This document shows, piece after piece, positions 1-4,863 of a stretch of 6,178 bases of DNA (within the stretch, counting starts at the first letter, position 1; every line of letters starts with the position of its first letter). The translations under genes were made by a program, and so were the position numbers. The DNA lies in the NCBI GenBank assembly GCA_026991005.1, contig JALXCH010000266.1:1-6178 (forward strand), written 5' to 3'. The notes beneath the pieces are model-generated. The model saw nothing but the letters and a program-made list of their open reading frames with translations. It was not told the origin of the DNA and searched no databases. Source of the stretch: Calditrichia bacterium. Lineage in GTDB: Bacteria > Calditrichota > Calditrichia > RBG-13-44-9.

Positions 1-658
1 CCTTCCGGCTGCGCAGGTAATAAATGGTGAGCCCAAAACCGATGGTGTGGGCAATTCCCACCGCCAGCGCAGCTCCCCGGGTTTCCAAACGAGGGAAACC
101 CAGTTTACCAAAAATTAAAATGGGAAGCAGAACCAGATGAATAAAATTGGCCAGTAAATTAACCCGCATGGTCAGCAGGGTGTCCCCGGCCATGCGTAAA
201 ATCCCCAGCGCAATGAAATTCAAAATGAAAATGGGAGCAAAGTACGATGCGGTTTGCATCCACACCGTGCCGTAATGCCGGGCGATGGGCTCTTCTTCTT
301 TAATGAGGTGCATGATGGCCGAGCCACCAAAATACCACAACAACCCGATGATGATGGACATGATGGTGCCCATCATCAACGCCTGGCCCAGCACATGGTT
401 GGCATTCCAGGTATCGTTGGCTCCCAGATAGCGCAGAATAATAATGGAGGCCCCCATCACGAAGGTGAGGACAATGGCAAAGGTAAGCAGCACAATTTGC
501 AGGGAAATACCGACCCCGGCCAGTGCTGCCGCCGAAAGATGCCCGATAAAAATAGCCTCGATCAACCAGGTGATGGTTTGTGAGGAAAGATCGATGACTG
601 CAGGCAAGGACGTTTTGAGAATGTCCTTCAGGGGCGATTTTGGTTTCCGCTCTGCCAT
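1..658 (-). CDS. MATE-family multidrug/cation efflux transporter (N-terminal part)
   Basis: The first 219 residues of a polytopic membrane protein that looks like a MATE (NorM/DinF-type) antiporter; the C-terminal half lies beyond the left edge. The start is the ATG at 658-656, giving MAERKPKSPLKDILKTSLPA. A short basic N-terminus is followed by about six hydrophobic segments, roughly residues 18-40, 45-80, 90-112, 137-157, 168-184 and 195-216. The stretch from about residue 20 to 55, with IFIGHLSAAALAGVGISLQI, is the typical MATE helix 1 and loop ('GHLG..ALAA.G'). LRMAGDTLLTMRVNLLANFI near 153-172 matches the family's 'LRG.GDT..PM...l..n..n' region in the N-lobe. Family members have about 450 residues and 12 helices and export cationic drugs or metabolites by Na+ or H+ antiport across the inner membrane; the substrate cannot be read from this sequence. 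It follows a terminator, so it is probably its own transcription unit. Confidence 0.88.
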   Translation of the reverse strand, partial: MAERKPKSPLKDILKTSLPAVIDLSSQTITWLIEAIFIGHLSAAALAGVGISLQIVLLTFAIVLTFVMGASIIILRYLGANDTWNANHVLGQALMMGTIMSIIIGLLWYFGGSAIMHLIKEEEPIARHYGTVWMQTASYFAPIFILNFIALGILRMAGDTLLTMRVNLLANFIHLVLLPILIFGKLGFPRLETRGAALAVGIAHTIGFGLTIYYLRSRK

Positions 659-660
659 TA

Positions 661-667
661 ACCTCCT
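661..667 (-). promoter_or_regulatory. Ribosome binding site of the MATE gene, close to its start
   Basis: On the minus strand AGGAGGT lies directly before the start codon, with only TTA between the AGGAGG core and ATG. This spacing of 3 is shorter than the usual 5 to 9. No other in-frame ATG occurs before helix 2, so the start at 658 is kept, although the short spacing may reduce translation. Confidence 0.6.
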
Positions 668-710
668 GAGAAATAATTAAACCGGCTATTCTGGAAAGAC
701 CAGGGGGATG

Positions 711-757
711 CAAAAATAAAACAGGGGAACTCACTGCACCATCCAGCCAGTTCCCCT
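711..757 (-). terminator. Rho-independent terminator after ino1
   Basis: Read on the minus strand, AGGGGAACT (757-749) and AGTTCCCCT (731-723) form a perfect 9-bp stem around a 17-base loop. The stem is followed at once by GTTTTATTTTT (722-712). It begins 7 bases after the ino1 stop codon. It separates the rsmI-transferase-ino1 unit from the MATE gene downstream on the same strand. Confidence 0.85.
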
Positions 758-763
758 TTTCAA

Positions 764-2098
764 TTAACGATAATATTCGTAATAATCGGCACCCAGGTGG
801 GTTATTTGCTCTTCACCCATCATAAAGCGGAGGGTGTTTTTCAATTTCATTAATTGAATAAACAGATCGTGCTCGGGGTACAATTCCGGCAAATGCATGG
901 GACTTTTGTAGTAGAACGAAAGCCATTCCTGAATACCATGGAAACCGGCGCGACTGGCCAGATCCATGAACAAAGCCAGATCCAGCACAATGGGAGCCGC
1001 CAGAATACTATCCCGACAGAGAAAGTCGATTTTAATTTGCATGGGATAGCCCAGCCATCCGAAAATATCGATGTTGTCCCAGCCTTCTTTGTTGTCCCCA
1101 CGCGGTGGATAGTAATTAATGCGAACTTTATGATAGTATCCCTGATACAGGTCGGGGTACAACTCCGGCTGCAGAATCTGATCCAGCACGCTGAGCTTGC
1201 TCTCTTCTTTGGTTTTAAAGGATTCGGGATCGTCCAGCACCTCGCCGTCCCGATTGCCCAGAATATTGGTGGAGAACCAACCCTGCAATCCCAGCAAACG
1301 GGCTTTCAGTCCCGGTGCCAGGATGGTCTTCATCAGCGTCTGTCCGGTTTTGAAATCCTTTCCGGAAATGGGTACTTTGTTTTCCTTAGCCAGCTCGTAC
1401 ATGGCCGGGAAATCGGTGGTCAGGTTGGGCGCTCCGTTGGCGTAGGGATAGCCCAGCTTCAGGAAAGCATAGGCGTAAATCATACTGGGAGCAATCCCCG
1501 GGTCGTTTTCTTTTAGCCCCTTTTCGAAAGCTTCCAGACTCTGGTGCACCGGGCCCGGACTGAGGAAAATTTCGGTACTACCCGTCCACACGCCCACAAT
1601 ACGGTCTAAACCATGCTCTTCTTTGAATTTCTGGATGTCTTCCATCAGCATCTGGGCGTAATCCCATTTGGTTTTGGCGGATTTGATGTAGGTTCCATCC
1701 AGCTTCTTCACATAATCTTTGCTAAACACGCCGCGCATGGGCCGGATGGTTTCCAGTTCCGGTTTTACCTGATCCAGCAATTCTTTTTTCAACACGCCCG
1801 CTTTCAGGGCTGCCTGGTAGGCATTATCCTCGAAGATGTCCCATCCGCCAAATACCAGATCCTCTAATCCGGCCAGGGGAACGAAATCCTTGATTAACGG
1901 CATGCGTTTCTCGGTGCGCTTGCCCAGGCGAATGGTACCCATCTGGGTGAGGGAACCGATGGGTTTGGCCAGACCCTGACGAATAGCAATCACCCCGGCC
2001 ATAAACGTGGTGGAAACCGCTCCCATTCCCGGCGTGAGAATACCCAGTTTACCCCGGGGCTCAGCGATGTCAATTTTCGTTGGTTGATTCGAACTCAT
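764..2098 (-). CDS. ino1: myo-inositol-1-phosphate synthase (inositol-3-phosphate synthase)
   Basis: A 444-residue cytosolic NAD-dependent enzyme that isomerises glucose 6-phosphate to 1D-myo-inositol 3-phosphate, the committing step of inositol biosynthesis. The N-terminus has a Rossmann nucleotide loop GMGAVSTT at residues 24-31. Family blocks seen in order are GGWDIFEDNAY (84-94), NGAPNLTTDFP (221-231), SGKDFKTGQT (245-254), ILGNRDG (279-285), RGDNK (333-337) and CRDSILAAP (361-369). The lysines of GKDFKTGQT and GDNK fall where the yeast enzyme has catalytic lysines. Length fits the compact bacterial form. An in-frame ATG at 2128 would add 10 residues, but the ATG at 2098 is preferred because AGGAGG sits 6 bases ahead of it. 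It lies 108 bases downstream of a CDP-alcohol phosphatidyltransferase on the same strand, with no terminator seen between them. This suggests that its product feeds inositol lipid synthesis. It ends in a strong terminator. Confidence 0.96.
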   Translation of the reverse strand: MSSNQPTKIDIAEPRGKLGILTPGMGAVSTTFMAGVIAIRQGLAKPIGSLTQMGTIRLGKRTEKRMPLIKDFVPLAGLEDLVFGGWDIFEDNAYQAALKAGVLKKELLDQVKPELETIRPMRGVFSKDYVKKLDGTYIKSAKTKWDYAQMLMEDIQKFKEEHGLDRIVGVWTGSTEIFLSPGPVHQSLEAFEKGLKENDPGIAPSMIYAYAFLKLGYPYANGAPNLTTDFPAMYELAKENKVPISGKDFKTGQTLMKTILAPGLKARLLGLQGWFSTNILGNRDGEVLDDPESFKTKEESKLSVLDQILQPELYPDLYQGYYHKVRINYYPPRGDNKEGWDNIDIFGWLGYPMQIKIDFLCRDSILAAPIVLDLALFMDLASRAGFHGIQEWLSFYYKSPMHLPELYPEHDLFIQLMKLKNTLRFMMGEEQITHLGADYYEYYR

Positions 2099-2104
2099 AC
2101 GACT

Positions 2105-2110
2105 CCTCCT
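2105..2110 (-). promoter_or_regulatory. Ribosome binding site that fixes the ino1 start
   Basis: AGGAGG on the minus strand, followed by AGTCGT and then the ATG at 2098-2096. It lies between the two candidate start codons (2128 and 2098) and favours the downstream one, giving a protein beginning MSSNQPTK. Confidence 0.8.
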
Positions 2111-2206
2111 TACACAATCGATGTTCAAGGTGCAACTTATTGGCCTGGTTTTGAATTATGCAGAATGATGCCGGCCAGAAGTTGAACCTGCTACTGTCGG
2201 TTTTAT

Positions 2207-2854
2207 TTACACACCGGATTCTTCTTCCAGTTCTTCGGACGATTTTTCCAGCTTCTCCTGCTGCCAGACGTGATACATGCGCTGTAATGCGGTAAAATTG
2301 GCCAGGATGGCAATCATCCACACCACCACCTCCAGCAAGTAGGGATGAATAAGGGAACTGAATCCGATATACACGATACGTTCGGGACGCTGCATGATGC
2401 CCACTTTACACTCGTACCCCAGACCTTCGGCTCGGGCTCGCACATAGCTCACCATCATGGAACCGCCCAGCGCCAGAAAGACCATGATGCTGGTAAAGGG
2501 GTGATTCTTTTCCACAAAATAGATTGCCACGCCCAGAAACATGAACACTTCAGCGTAGCGGTCCAGACTGGAATCCAGCAAAGCCCCGAATTTGGAAGAC
2601 AGACCGCTTTTGCGCGCTACCTTTCCGTCGATAATATCGCAAATTCCACCCAGCAAAATAAATGCACCCCCCAGCCGAATGTCGTGTTTGGCATAAAACA
2701 CCGCGCCAATAAACGAAATAAACAATCCCAGTACCGTGAAATGATTGGGGTGCACATTCAGGCGTACAATTCCGTCAATGAACGGTTCAATAAGCTGAAT
2801 AAACCAGTTCTTAATGGAATTGGGAAGTACCGAAAATTCTTTCTTAGTTGCCAT
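2207..2854 (-). CDS. CDP-alcohol phosphatidyltransferase, probable phosphatidylinositol (phosphate) synthase
   Basis: A 215-residue integral membrane enzyme of the CDP-alcohol phosphatidyltransferase family. The complete signature D-x2-DG-x2-AR-x8-G-x3-D-x3-D is present: D73, D76, G77, A80, R81, G90, D94 and D98. These aspartates bind the metal and the CDP-linked substrate. About five to six hydrophobic segments are visible (near 18-34, 39-55, 60-75, 103-114, 120-137 and 160-188). PNHFT at 36-40 and VRARAEGLG (138-146) with RPERIV (156-161) are typical of the PgsA/inositol-phosphate branch. The tail from about 198 is charged and acidic. The acceptor cannot be fixed from motifs alone. The downstream ino1 makes inositol phosphate the likely acceptor, giving phosphatidylinositol phosphate from CDP-diacylglycerol. 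Alternatives are phosphatidylglycerophosphate synthase or a di-myo-inositol-phosphate synthase. The start overlaps the 3' end of rsmI by 11 bases, suggesting coupled translation; a GGAG lies about 11 bases upstream of the ATG. Confidence 0.85.
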   Translation of the reverse strand: MATKKEFSVLPNSIKNWFIQLIEPFIDGIVRLNVHPNHFTVLGLFISFIGAVFYAKHDIRLGGAFILLGGICDIIDGKVARKSGLSSKFGALLDSSLDRYAEVFMFLGVAIYFVEKNHPFTSIMVFLALGGSMMVSYVRARAEGLGYECKVGIMQRPERIVYIGFSSLIHPYLLEVVVWMIAILANFTALQRMYHVWQQEKLEKSSEELEEESGV

Positions 2855-3647
2855 TCTGGTTTACATCTCCGCTTAACAACGGTTTAAAATTTTTTCCGGC
2901 AATGAGTAACACAATTTCGCCTTTTAATTTACGAGATTTTATTTGAGCCAACACATTTTCGGCAAAGCCACGCACGAATTCTTCGTGCATTTTGGTTAGC
3001 TCACGAGCGAGCACAATATAACGATTTCCTAATGTTTTTACAATGTCTTCTAATGTTTTTTCAATTCTCACTGCGGACTCGAACAGGATAATGGTACCGG
3101 TTTCTTCGGCTAAAACGCGCAGGCGGGTTTGCCGCCCTTTCTTGCGGGGAAGGAATCCTTCGAACAGGAAGCGGTCGGTGGGCAGACCGGAAGCCACCAG
3201 TGCCGCCAGCACCGATGAGGCACCCGGCACCGGCACCACCCGAATCCCCCGTTGAATCGCCGCCATCACCAATTTGTGGCCGGGATCCGAAATTAAAGGG
3301 GTGCCTGCCTCGGAAATTAAAGCAATCTGTTTCCCTTCTTCTAAATAAGCCAGAATCTGGGGAATCCGACGTTTCTCGTTGTAGGAATAGTAACTTAACA
3401 TGCGATTGGAAATGGATAAATGAGACAGCAGACGGGCGGCGGTGCGGGTATCTTCGGCCAGTACTAAATCCACCTCCCGCAACACCCGAATCGCCCTCCG
3501 GGTGATATCTTCTAAATTTCCGATGGGAGTACTGACCACAAACAAAACACCGGATTGTGAAAGCTGGGTCTTCGTAATGCCACCTCGCTGTTTAAAAAAG
3601 ACCGTCTCCTGTTCCACCCGCGTATTTAAACGCTTTCCATAATTCAC
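2844..3647 (-). CDS. rsmI: 16S rRNA (cytidine(1402)-2'-O)-methyltransferase RsmI
   Basis: A SAM-dependent methyltransferase of the tetrapyrrole-methylase-like fold that 2'-O-methylates C1402 in the decoding centre of 16S rRNA. Characteristic blocks are VVSTPIGNLEDIT (37-49), AEDTR (64-68), YYSYNE (86-91), LISEAGTPLISDPG (110-123), VPVPGASS (138-145) and LPTDRFLFEGFLPRKKGR (155-172). At 267 residues it is close to the usual 270-290. The first 33 residues precede the conserved core and are longer than the typical N-terminus. There is no Shine-Dalgarno site before ATG 3647, so the true start may be further in, for example GTG at 3617; no alternative has a better ribosome site. It is the first gene of a probable three-gene unit and overlaps the phosphatidyltransferase by 11 bases. 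Its association with lipid genes is positional; no functional link is known to me. Confidence 0.95.
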   Translation of the reverse strand: MNYGKRLNTRVEQETVFFKQRGGITKTQLSQSGVLFVVSTPIGNLEDITRRAIRVLREVDLVLAEDTRTAARLLSHLSISNRMLSYYSYNEKRRIPQILAYLEEGKQIALISEAGTPLISDPGHKLVMAAIQRGIRVVPVPGASSVLAALVASGLPTDRFLFEGFLPRKKGRQTRLRVLAEETGTIILFESAVRIEKTLEDIVKTLGNRYIVLARELTKMHEEFVRGFAENVLAQIKSRKLKGEIVLLIAGKNFKPLLSGDVNQNGN

Positions 3648-3655
3648 AAAATAAT

Positions 3656-3684
3656 AAATTAGATGAGAAAAATGAATATGTCAA
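3656..3684 (-). promoter_or_regulatory. Candidate sigma70-type promoter for rsmI-lipid unit
   Basis: On the minus strand a perfect -35 TTGACA (3684-3679), a 17-base spacer and a weaker -10 TAATTT (3661-3656, 3 of 6). Transcription would begin near 3649, only a base or two before the annotated rsmI ATG. This implies an almost leaderless message or a start codon further inside. Confidence 0.5.
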
Positions 3685-3770
3685 ACAAAAATAAATCCTG
3701 ATGGATCATTAAATCACGGATTTTGATTAACCCAAATTCTTTCCTTTGGGAAGTTTGAAAACGAACACAA

Positions 3771-3866
3771 TTATCCTAAAAATTTATGTGTTAAATAGAA
3801 TTCGTTCCTATTTAGGACTTTTTTGGGTTCCTTTAGCCACAAATGAATTTGTAAACTATGCGCCAT
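3771..3866 (-). CDS. Possible 31-residue small ORF with strong ribosome site
   Basis: An ATG at 3866 opens a 32-codon frame ending TAA at 3773-3771. The product starts MAHSLQIHLWLKEPKKVLNR and ends YLTHKFLG. AGGAGG at 3880-3875 stands 8 bases ahead of the ATG, as good a site as those of the real genes here. The peptide is basic, has no clear membrane segment or signal peptide, and I do not recognise it. It lies in an intergenic region about 190 bases ahead of rsmI on the same strand. It could be a real small protein, a leader peptide, the tail of a decayed gene, or chance. Confidence 0.25.
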   Translation of the reverse strand: MAHSLQIHLWLKEPKKVLNRNEFYLTHKFLG

Positions 3867-4036
3867 GTACATTCCCTCCTTACCGGAATGGGGTTCTCTT
3901 TCAATATTTTCATTGCCTTTCCTAAAGTTCGGTATCTCTCTGGGCATTCTTGATATTCGGTGGGCTCAAAAATCCTATTCATCTTTCCTAAAATTTTATC
4001 GAACAATAAAACCCCAACCCCCAATTTTCTATTTTA

Positions 4037-4066
4037 TGCACAGCATCCTTCCCGTGTGCAGCATCC
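4037..4066. repeat. Imperfect direct repeat of 12 bases
   Basis: TGCACAGCATCC (4037-4048) and TGTGCAGCATCC (4055-4066) differ at two positions and are offset by 18 bases. They lie just before the CTATGCCC repeat and may be part of the same decayed repetitive tract. Confidence 0.4.
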
Positions 4067-4093
4067 CCTATCCCGAAGCGATCCGCTCGGATT

Positions 4094-4163
4094 CTCTACG
4101 CTCTATGCCCCTATGCTTTATGCCCCTATGTCCCTATTCTCTATGTCCTTATGCCCTATGCCC
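4094..4163. repeat. Degenerate CTATGCCC tandem repeat
   Basis: About nine units of 7 to 10 bases in a row: CTCTACG, CTCTATGCCC, CTATGCTT, TATGCCC, CTATGTCC, CTATTCT, CTATGTCC, TTATGCC and CTATGCCC. The minus strand reads as GGGCATAG repeats. The unit is not a multiple of three and drifts in length, so it is not a coding repeat. The base composition (pyrimidine-rich top strand) differs sharply from the flanks. It is best described as an intergenic minisatellite-like array; its function is unknown. Confidence 0.75.
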
Positions 4164-4211
4164 CAATTCTCCTTCTGCCCTTTTCCAAAGAATTAGTATC
4201 TCACTGTAGTC

Positions 4212-4251
4212 TCTGTGTTTTCTGTGGTTTTCAGATATTTTCAGTGGTTTT
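4212..4251. repeat. Four 10-base repeats with phased T4 tracts
   Basis: Four consecutive 10-mers, TCTGTGTTTT, CTGTGGTTTT, CAGATATTTT and CAGTGGTTTT, place T4 runs at 4218-4221, 4228-4231, 4238-4241 and 4248-4251. GTGGTTTTCA occurs twice, exactly 20 bases apart. Spacing near one helical turn is the arrangement expected of intrinsically bent DNA. It sits about 95 bases upstream of the Rrf2 promoter -35 box. Confidence 0.6.
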
Positions 4252-4304
4252 CATGGTAGCAATATTTTTGCATATCATAATAAAAATTATGAGATTAGGG
4301 AAGA

Positions 4305-4320
4305 AAAATTGTTCAATTTT
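4305..4320. promoter_or_regulatory. Palindrome upstream of the Rrf2-cydA promoter
   Basis: AAAATTG (4305-4311) and CAATTTT (4314-4320) form perfect 7-bp arms around TT. The centre is about 35 bases upstream of the -35 box, where an activator or a second repressor could bind. The sequence is AT-rich, so chance occurrence is possible. Confidence 0.35.
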
Positions 4321-4346
4321 GCAAAAAATTATTTTTTTCACAACCC

Positions 4347-4376
4347 TTGACTTTTTCAAAAAAAATGATATATTAT
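4347..4376 (+). promoter_or_regulatory. Sigma70-type promoter of the Rrf2-cydA unit
   Basis: A -35 TTGACT (4347-4352, 5 of 6) and a -10 TATTAT (4371-4376, 5 of 6) are separated by 18 bases. The predicted start of transcription is near 4383, giving an untranslated leader of about 20 bases. The -10 box lies within the left arm of the inverted repeat at 4370-4399, so a bound dimer would block RNA polymerase. Confidence 0.65.
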
Positions 4377-4399
4377 ACTGGACAAGTTAAGTATAATAT
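4370..4399. promoter_or_regulatory. Perfect inverted repeat over the promoter, candidate Rrf2 operator
   Basis: ATATTATACT (4370-4379) is exactly mirrored by AGTATAATAT (4390-4399) across a 10-base spacer. Inside the spacer AC (4382-4383) and GT (4386-4387) keep the symmetry, so 12 of 15 pairs of the 30-bp dyad match. It covers the -10 box and probable transcription start and ends 2 bases before the regulator's ATG. This is the classic position for autorepression by a homodimer. The outer ATACT/AGTAT ends loosely recall the ends of IscR type-1 sites, which are 25 bp long. Alternatively it could fold as an RNA hairpin only if transcription begins earlier. Confidence 0.65.
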
Positions 4400-4401
4400 C
4401 T

Positions 4402-4830
4402 ATGAACTCGTTTATTACTCGCGAAAATGATTATGCCATTCGAATTTGTGCATATCTGGCCGGAAATTACGACAGCGGCCCCATTCCCCTCTCGGAAATA
4501 TCTCGTAAGCTTTTCATTACCCGAGCCTTTGCCCACAAAATTGTGCATCGACTGAAACGCAATAAAATCATCGCCACGGTCCAGGGAAAACATGGTGGTA
4601 TTTACTTGAAAAAACATCCAGAAAAACTGTCCATTTACGATATTTTAACGGCCATGGGTTTTAATTCAACCATGAACGAATGTGTGGTTAAACCGCAAAT
4701 TTGCCCCCTGGTAGCCGGATGTAAAATTCACCTGTTCTTTATGGAACTGGAAGAATACCTCCTGAAGCAATTAAAGGAGCGTAAAATCATAGATTTCTCC
4801 ATAACGGATGAAGTTTTGTCCCTGGGGTAA
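4402..4830 (+). CDS. Rrf2-family transcriptional regulator with likely Fe-S cysteines
   Basis: A 142-residue winged-helix regulator of the Rrf2 family (relatives IscR, NsrR, CymR). Visible parts are the opening helix ITRENDYAIRICAYLA (5-20), the helix-turn-helix SEISRKLFITRAFAHKIVHRLKRNKII (31-57), and the wing VQGKHGGIYL (60-69), whose GxxGG is a family hallmark. The dimerisation/sensor part begins at about residue 76. C94, C101 and C107 are spaced C-x6-C-x5-C, near the C-x5-C-x5-C of IscR and NsrR. H110 sits three residues after the last cysteine, as His107 does in E. coli IscR. D10 aligns by eye with Asp8 of Streptomyces NsrR. An Fe-S cluster is therefore likely, but its type and signal (O2, NO, cluster status) are inferred. 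No good Shine-Dalgarno precedes the ATG. cydA follows after 33 bases, so the two are probably cotranscribed and autoregulated. Confidence 0.9.
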   Translation: MNSFITRENDYAIRICAYLAGNYDSGPIPLSEISRKLFITRAFAHKIVHRLKRNKIIATVQGKHGGIYLKKHPEKLSIYDILTAMGFNSTMNECVVKPQICPLVAGCKIHLFFMELEEYLLKQLKERKIIDFSITDEVLSLG

Positions 4831-4851
4831 AGTTCTTTCACTAATTAAAAT

Positions 4852-4858
4852 AAGGAGG
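4852..4858 (+). promoter_or_regulatory. Ribosome binding site of cydA
   Basis: AAGGAGG, 5 bases ahead of the ATG at 4864. It is much stronger than anything before the Rrf2 gene, so the oxidase should be translated far more efficiently than its regulator from a shared message. Confidence 0.75.
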
Positions 4859-4863
4859 CTTAT

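Larger units (their letters stand above)
3648..4401. other. Divergent intergenic region without a convincing full-length gene
   Basis: A stretch of 754 bases between two outward-facing genes, far longer than other gaps in the window. Going right, it contains the rsmI promoter, a short hairpin CCCAAA/TTTGGG (3731-3750) and a possible 31-codon minus-strand ORF. After these come a pair of near-identical 12-mers (4037-4066), a CTATGCCC-type tandem repeat, a 10-base-period T-tract repeat, a 16-base palindrome and the Rrf2 promoter with its dyad. Longer open frames across it (for example minus 4024-3833, with a TTG start) show no recognisable domain, and those running through the repeats are low complexity. 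It could be decayed coding DNA. Confidence 0.7.

Noticed and set aside
300..734. Minus-strand 144-codon frame overlapping the MATE gene, and plus-strand frames at 254-680
   Set aside because: These are other-frame shadows of the MATE gene: histidine- and proline-rich translations without domain features, while the MATE frame has continuous membrane helices and a ribosome site.
854..1516. Plus-strand 220-codon frame opposite ino1
   Set aside because: It is antisense to a gene with clear family motifs throughout; no ribosome site and no recognisable domain.
3688..3712. Short hairpin ATCC/GGAT followed by a T-rich run on the minus strand
   Set aside because: The stem is only 4 bp with AT-rich flanks and lies just upstream of the rsmI promoter, too weak to call a terminator.
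3731..3750. Hairpin CCCAAA/TTTGGG
   Set aside because: A 6-bp stem with an 8-base loop and no following T-run on either strand; probably chance.
3833..4024. 63-codon minus-strand open frame in the intergenic region
   Set aside because: It needs a TTG start without a clear ribosome site, has no recognisable domain, and overlaps the better-supported small ORF. An internal ATG with AGGAAAGG nearby would leave only 26 codons. It may be decayed coding sequence but I cannot support it as a gene.
3865..4209. Plus-strand open frames through the CTATGCCC array, encoding MPLC-like repeats
   Set aside because: The frame runs through a non-triplet degenerate repeat, the peptide is low complexity, and overlapping frames are equally open, so it is a by-product of the repeat.
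4319..4343. Possible Rex operator (TTCACAA at 4337-4343)
   Set aside because: Only one half-site fits. The nearest partner, TTGCAAA, is degenerate and lies 11 bases away, whereas Rex sites use much shorter fixed spacing.
4347..4359. Possible FNR-like box TTGA-N5-TCAA over the -35 element
   Set aside because: FNR sites are TTGAT-N4-ATCAA, with six bases between TTGA and TCAA; this one is a base short, and TTGACT is already explained as the -35 hexamer.
4151..4390. Plus-strand open frame ending at the Rrf2 promoter
   Set aside because: Its hydrophobic residues come from the T-rich phased repeats and the AT-rich promoter; there is no ribosome site, and it overlaps the promoter elements.
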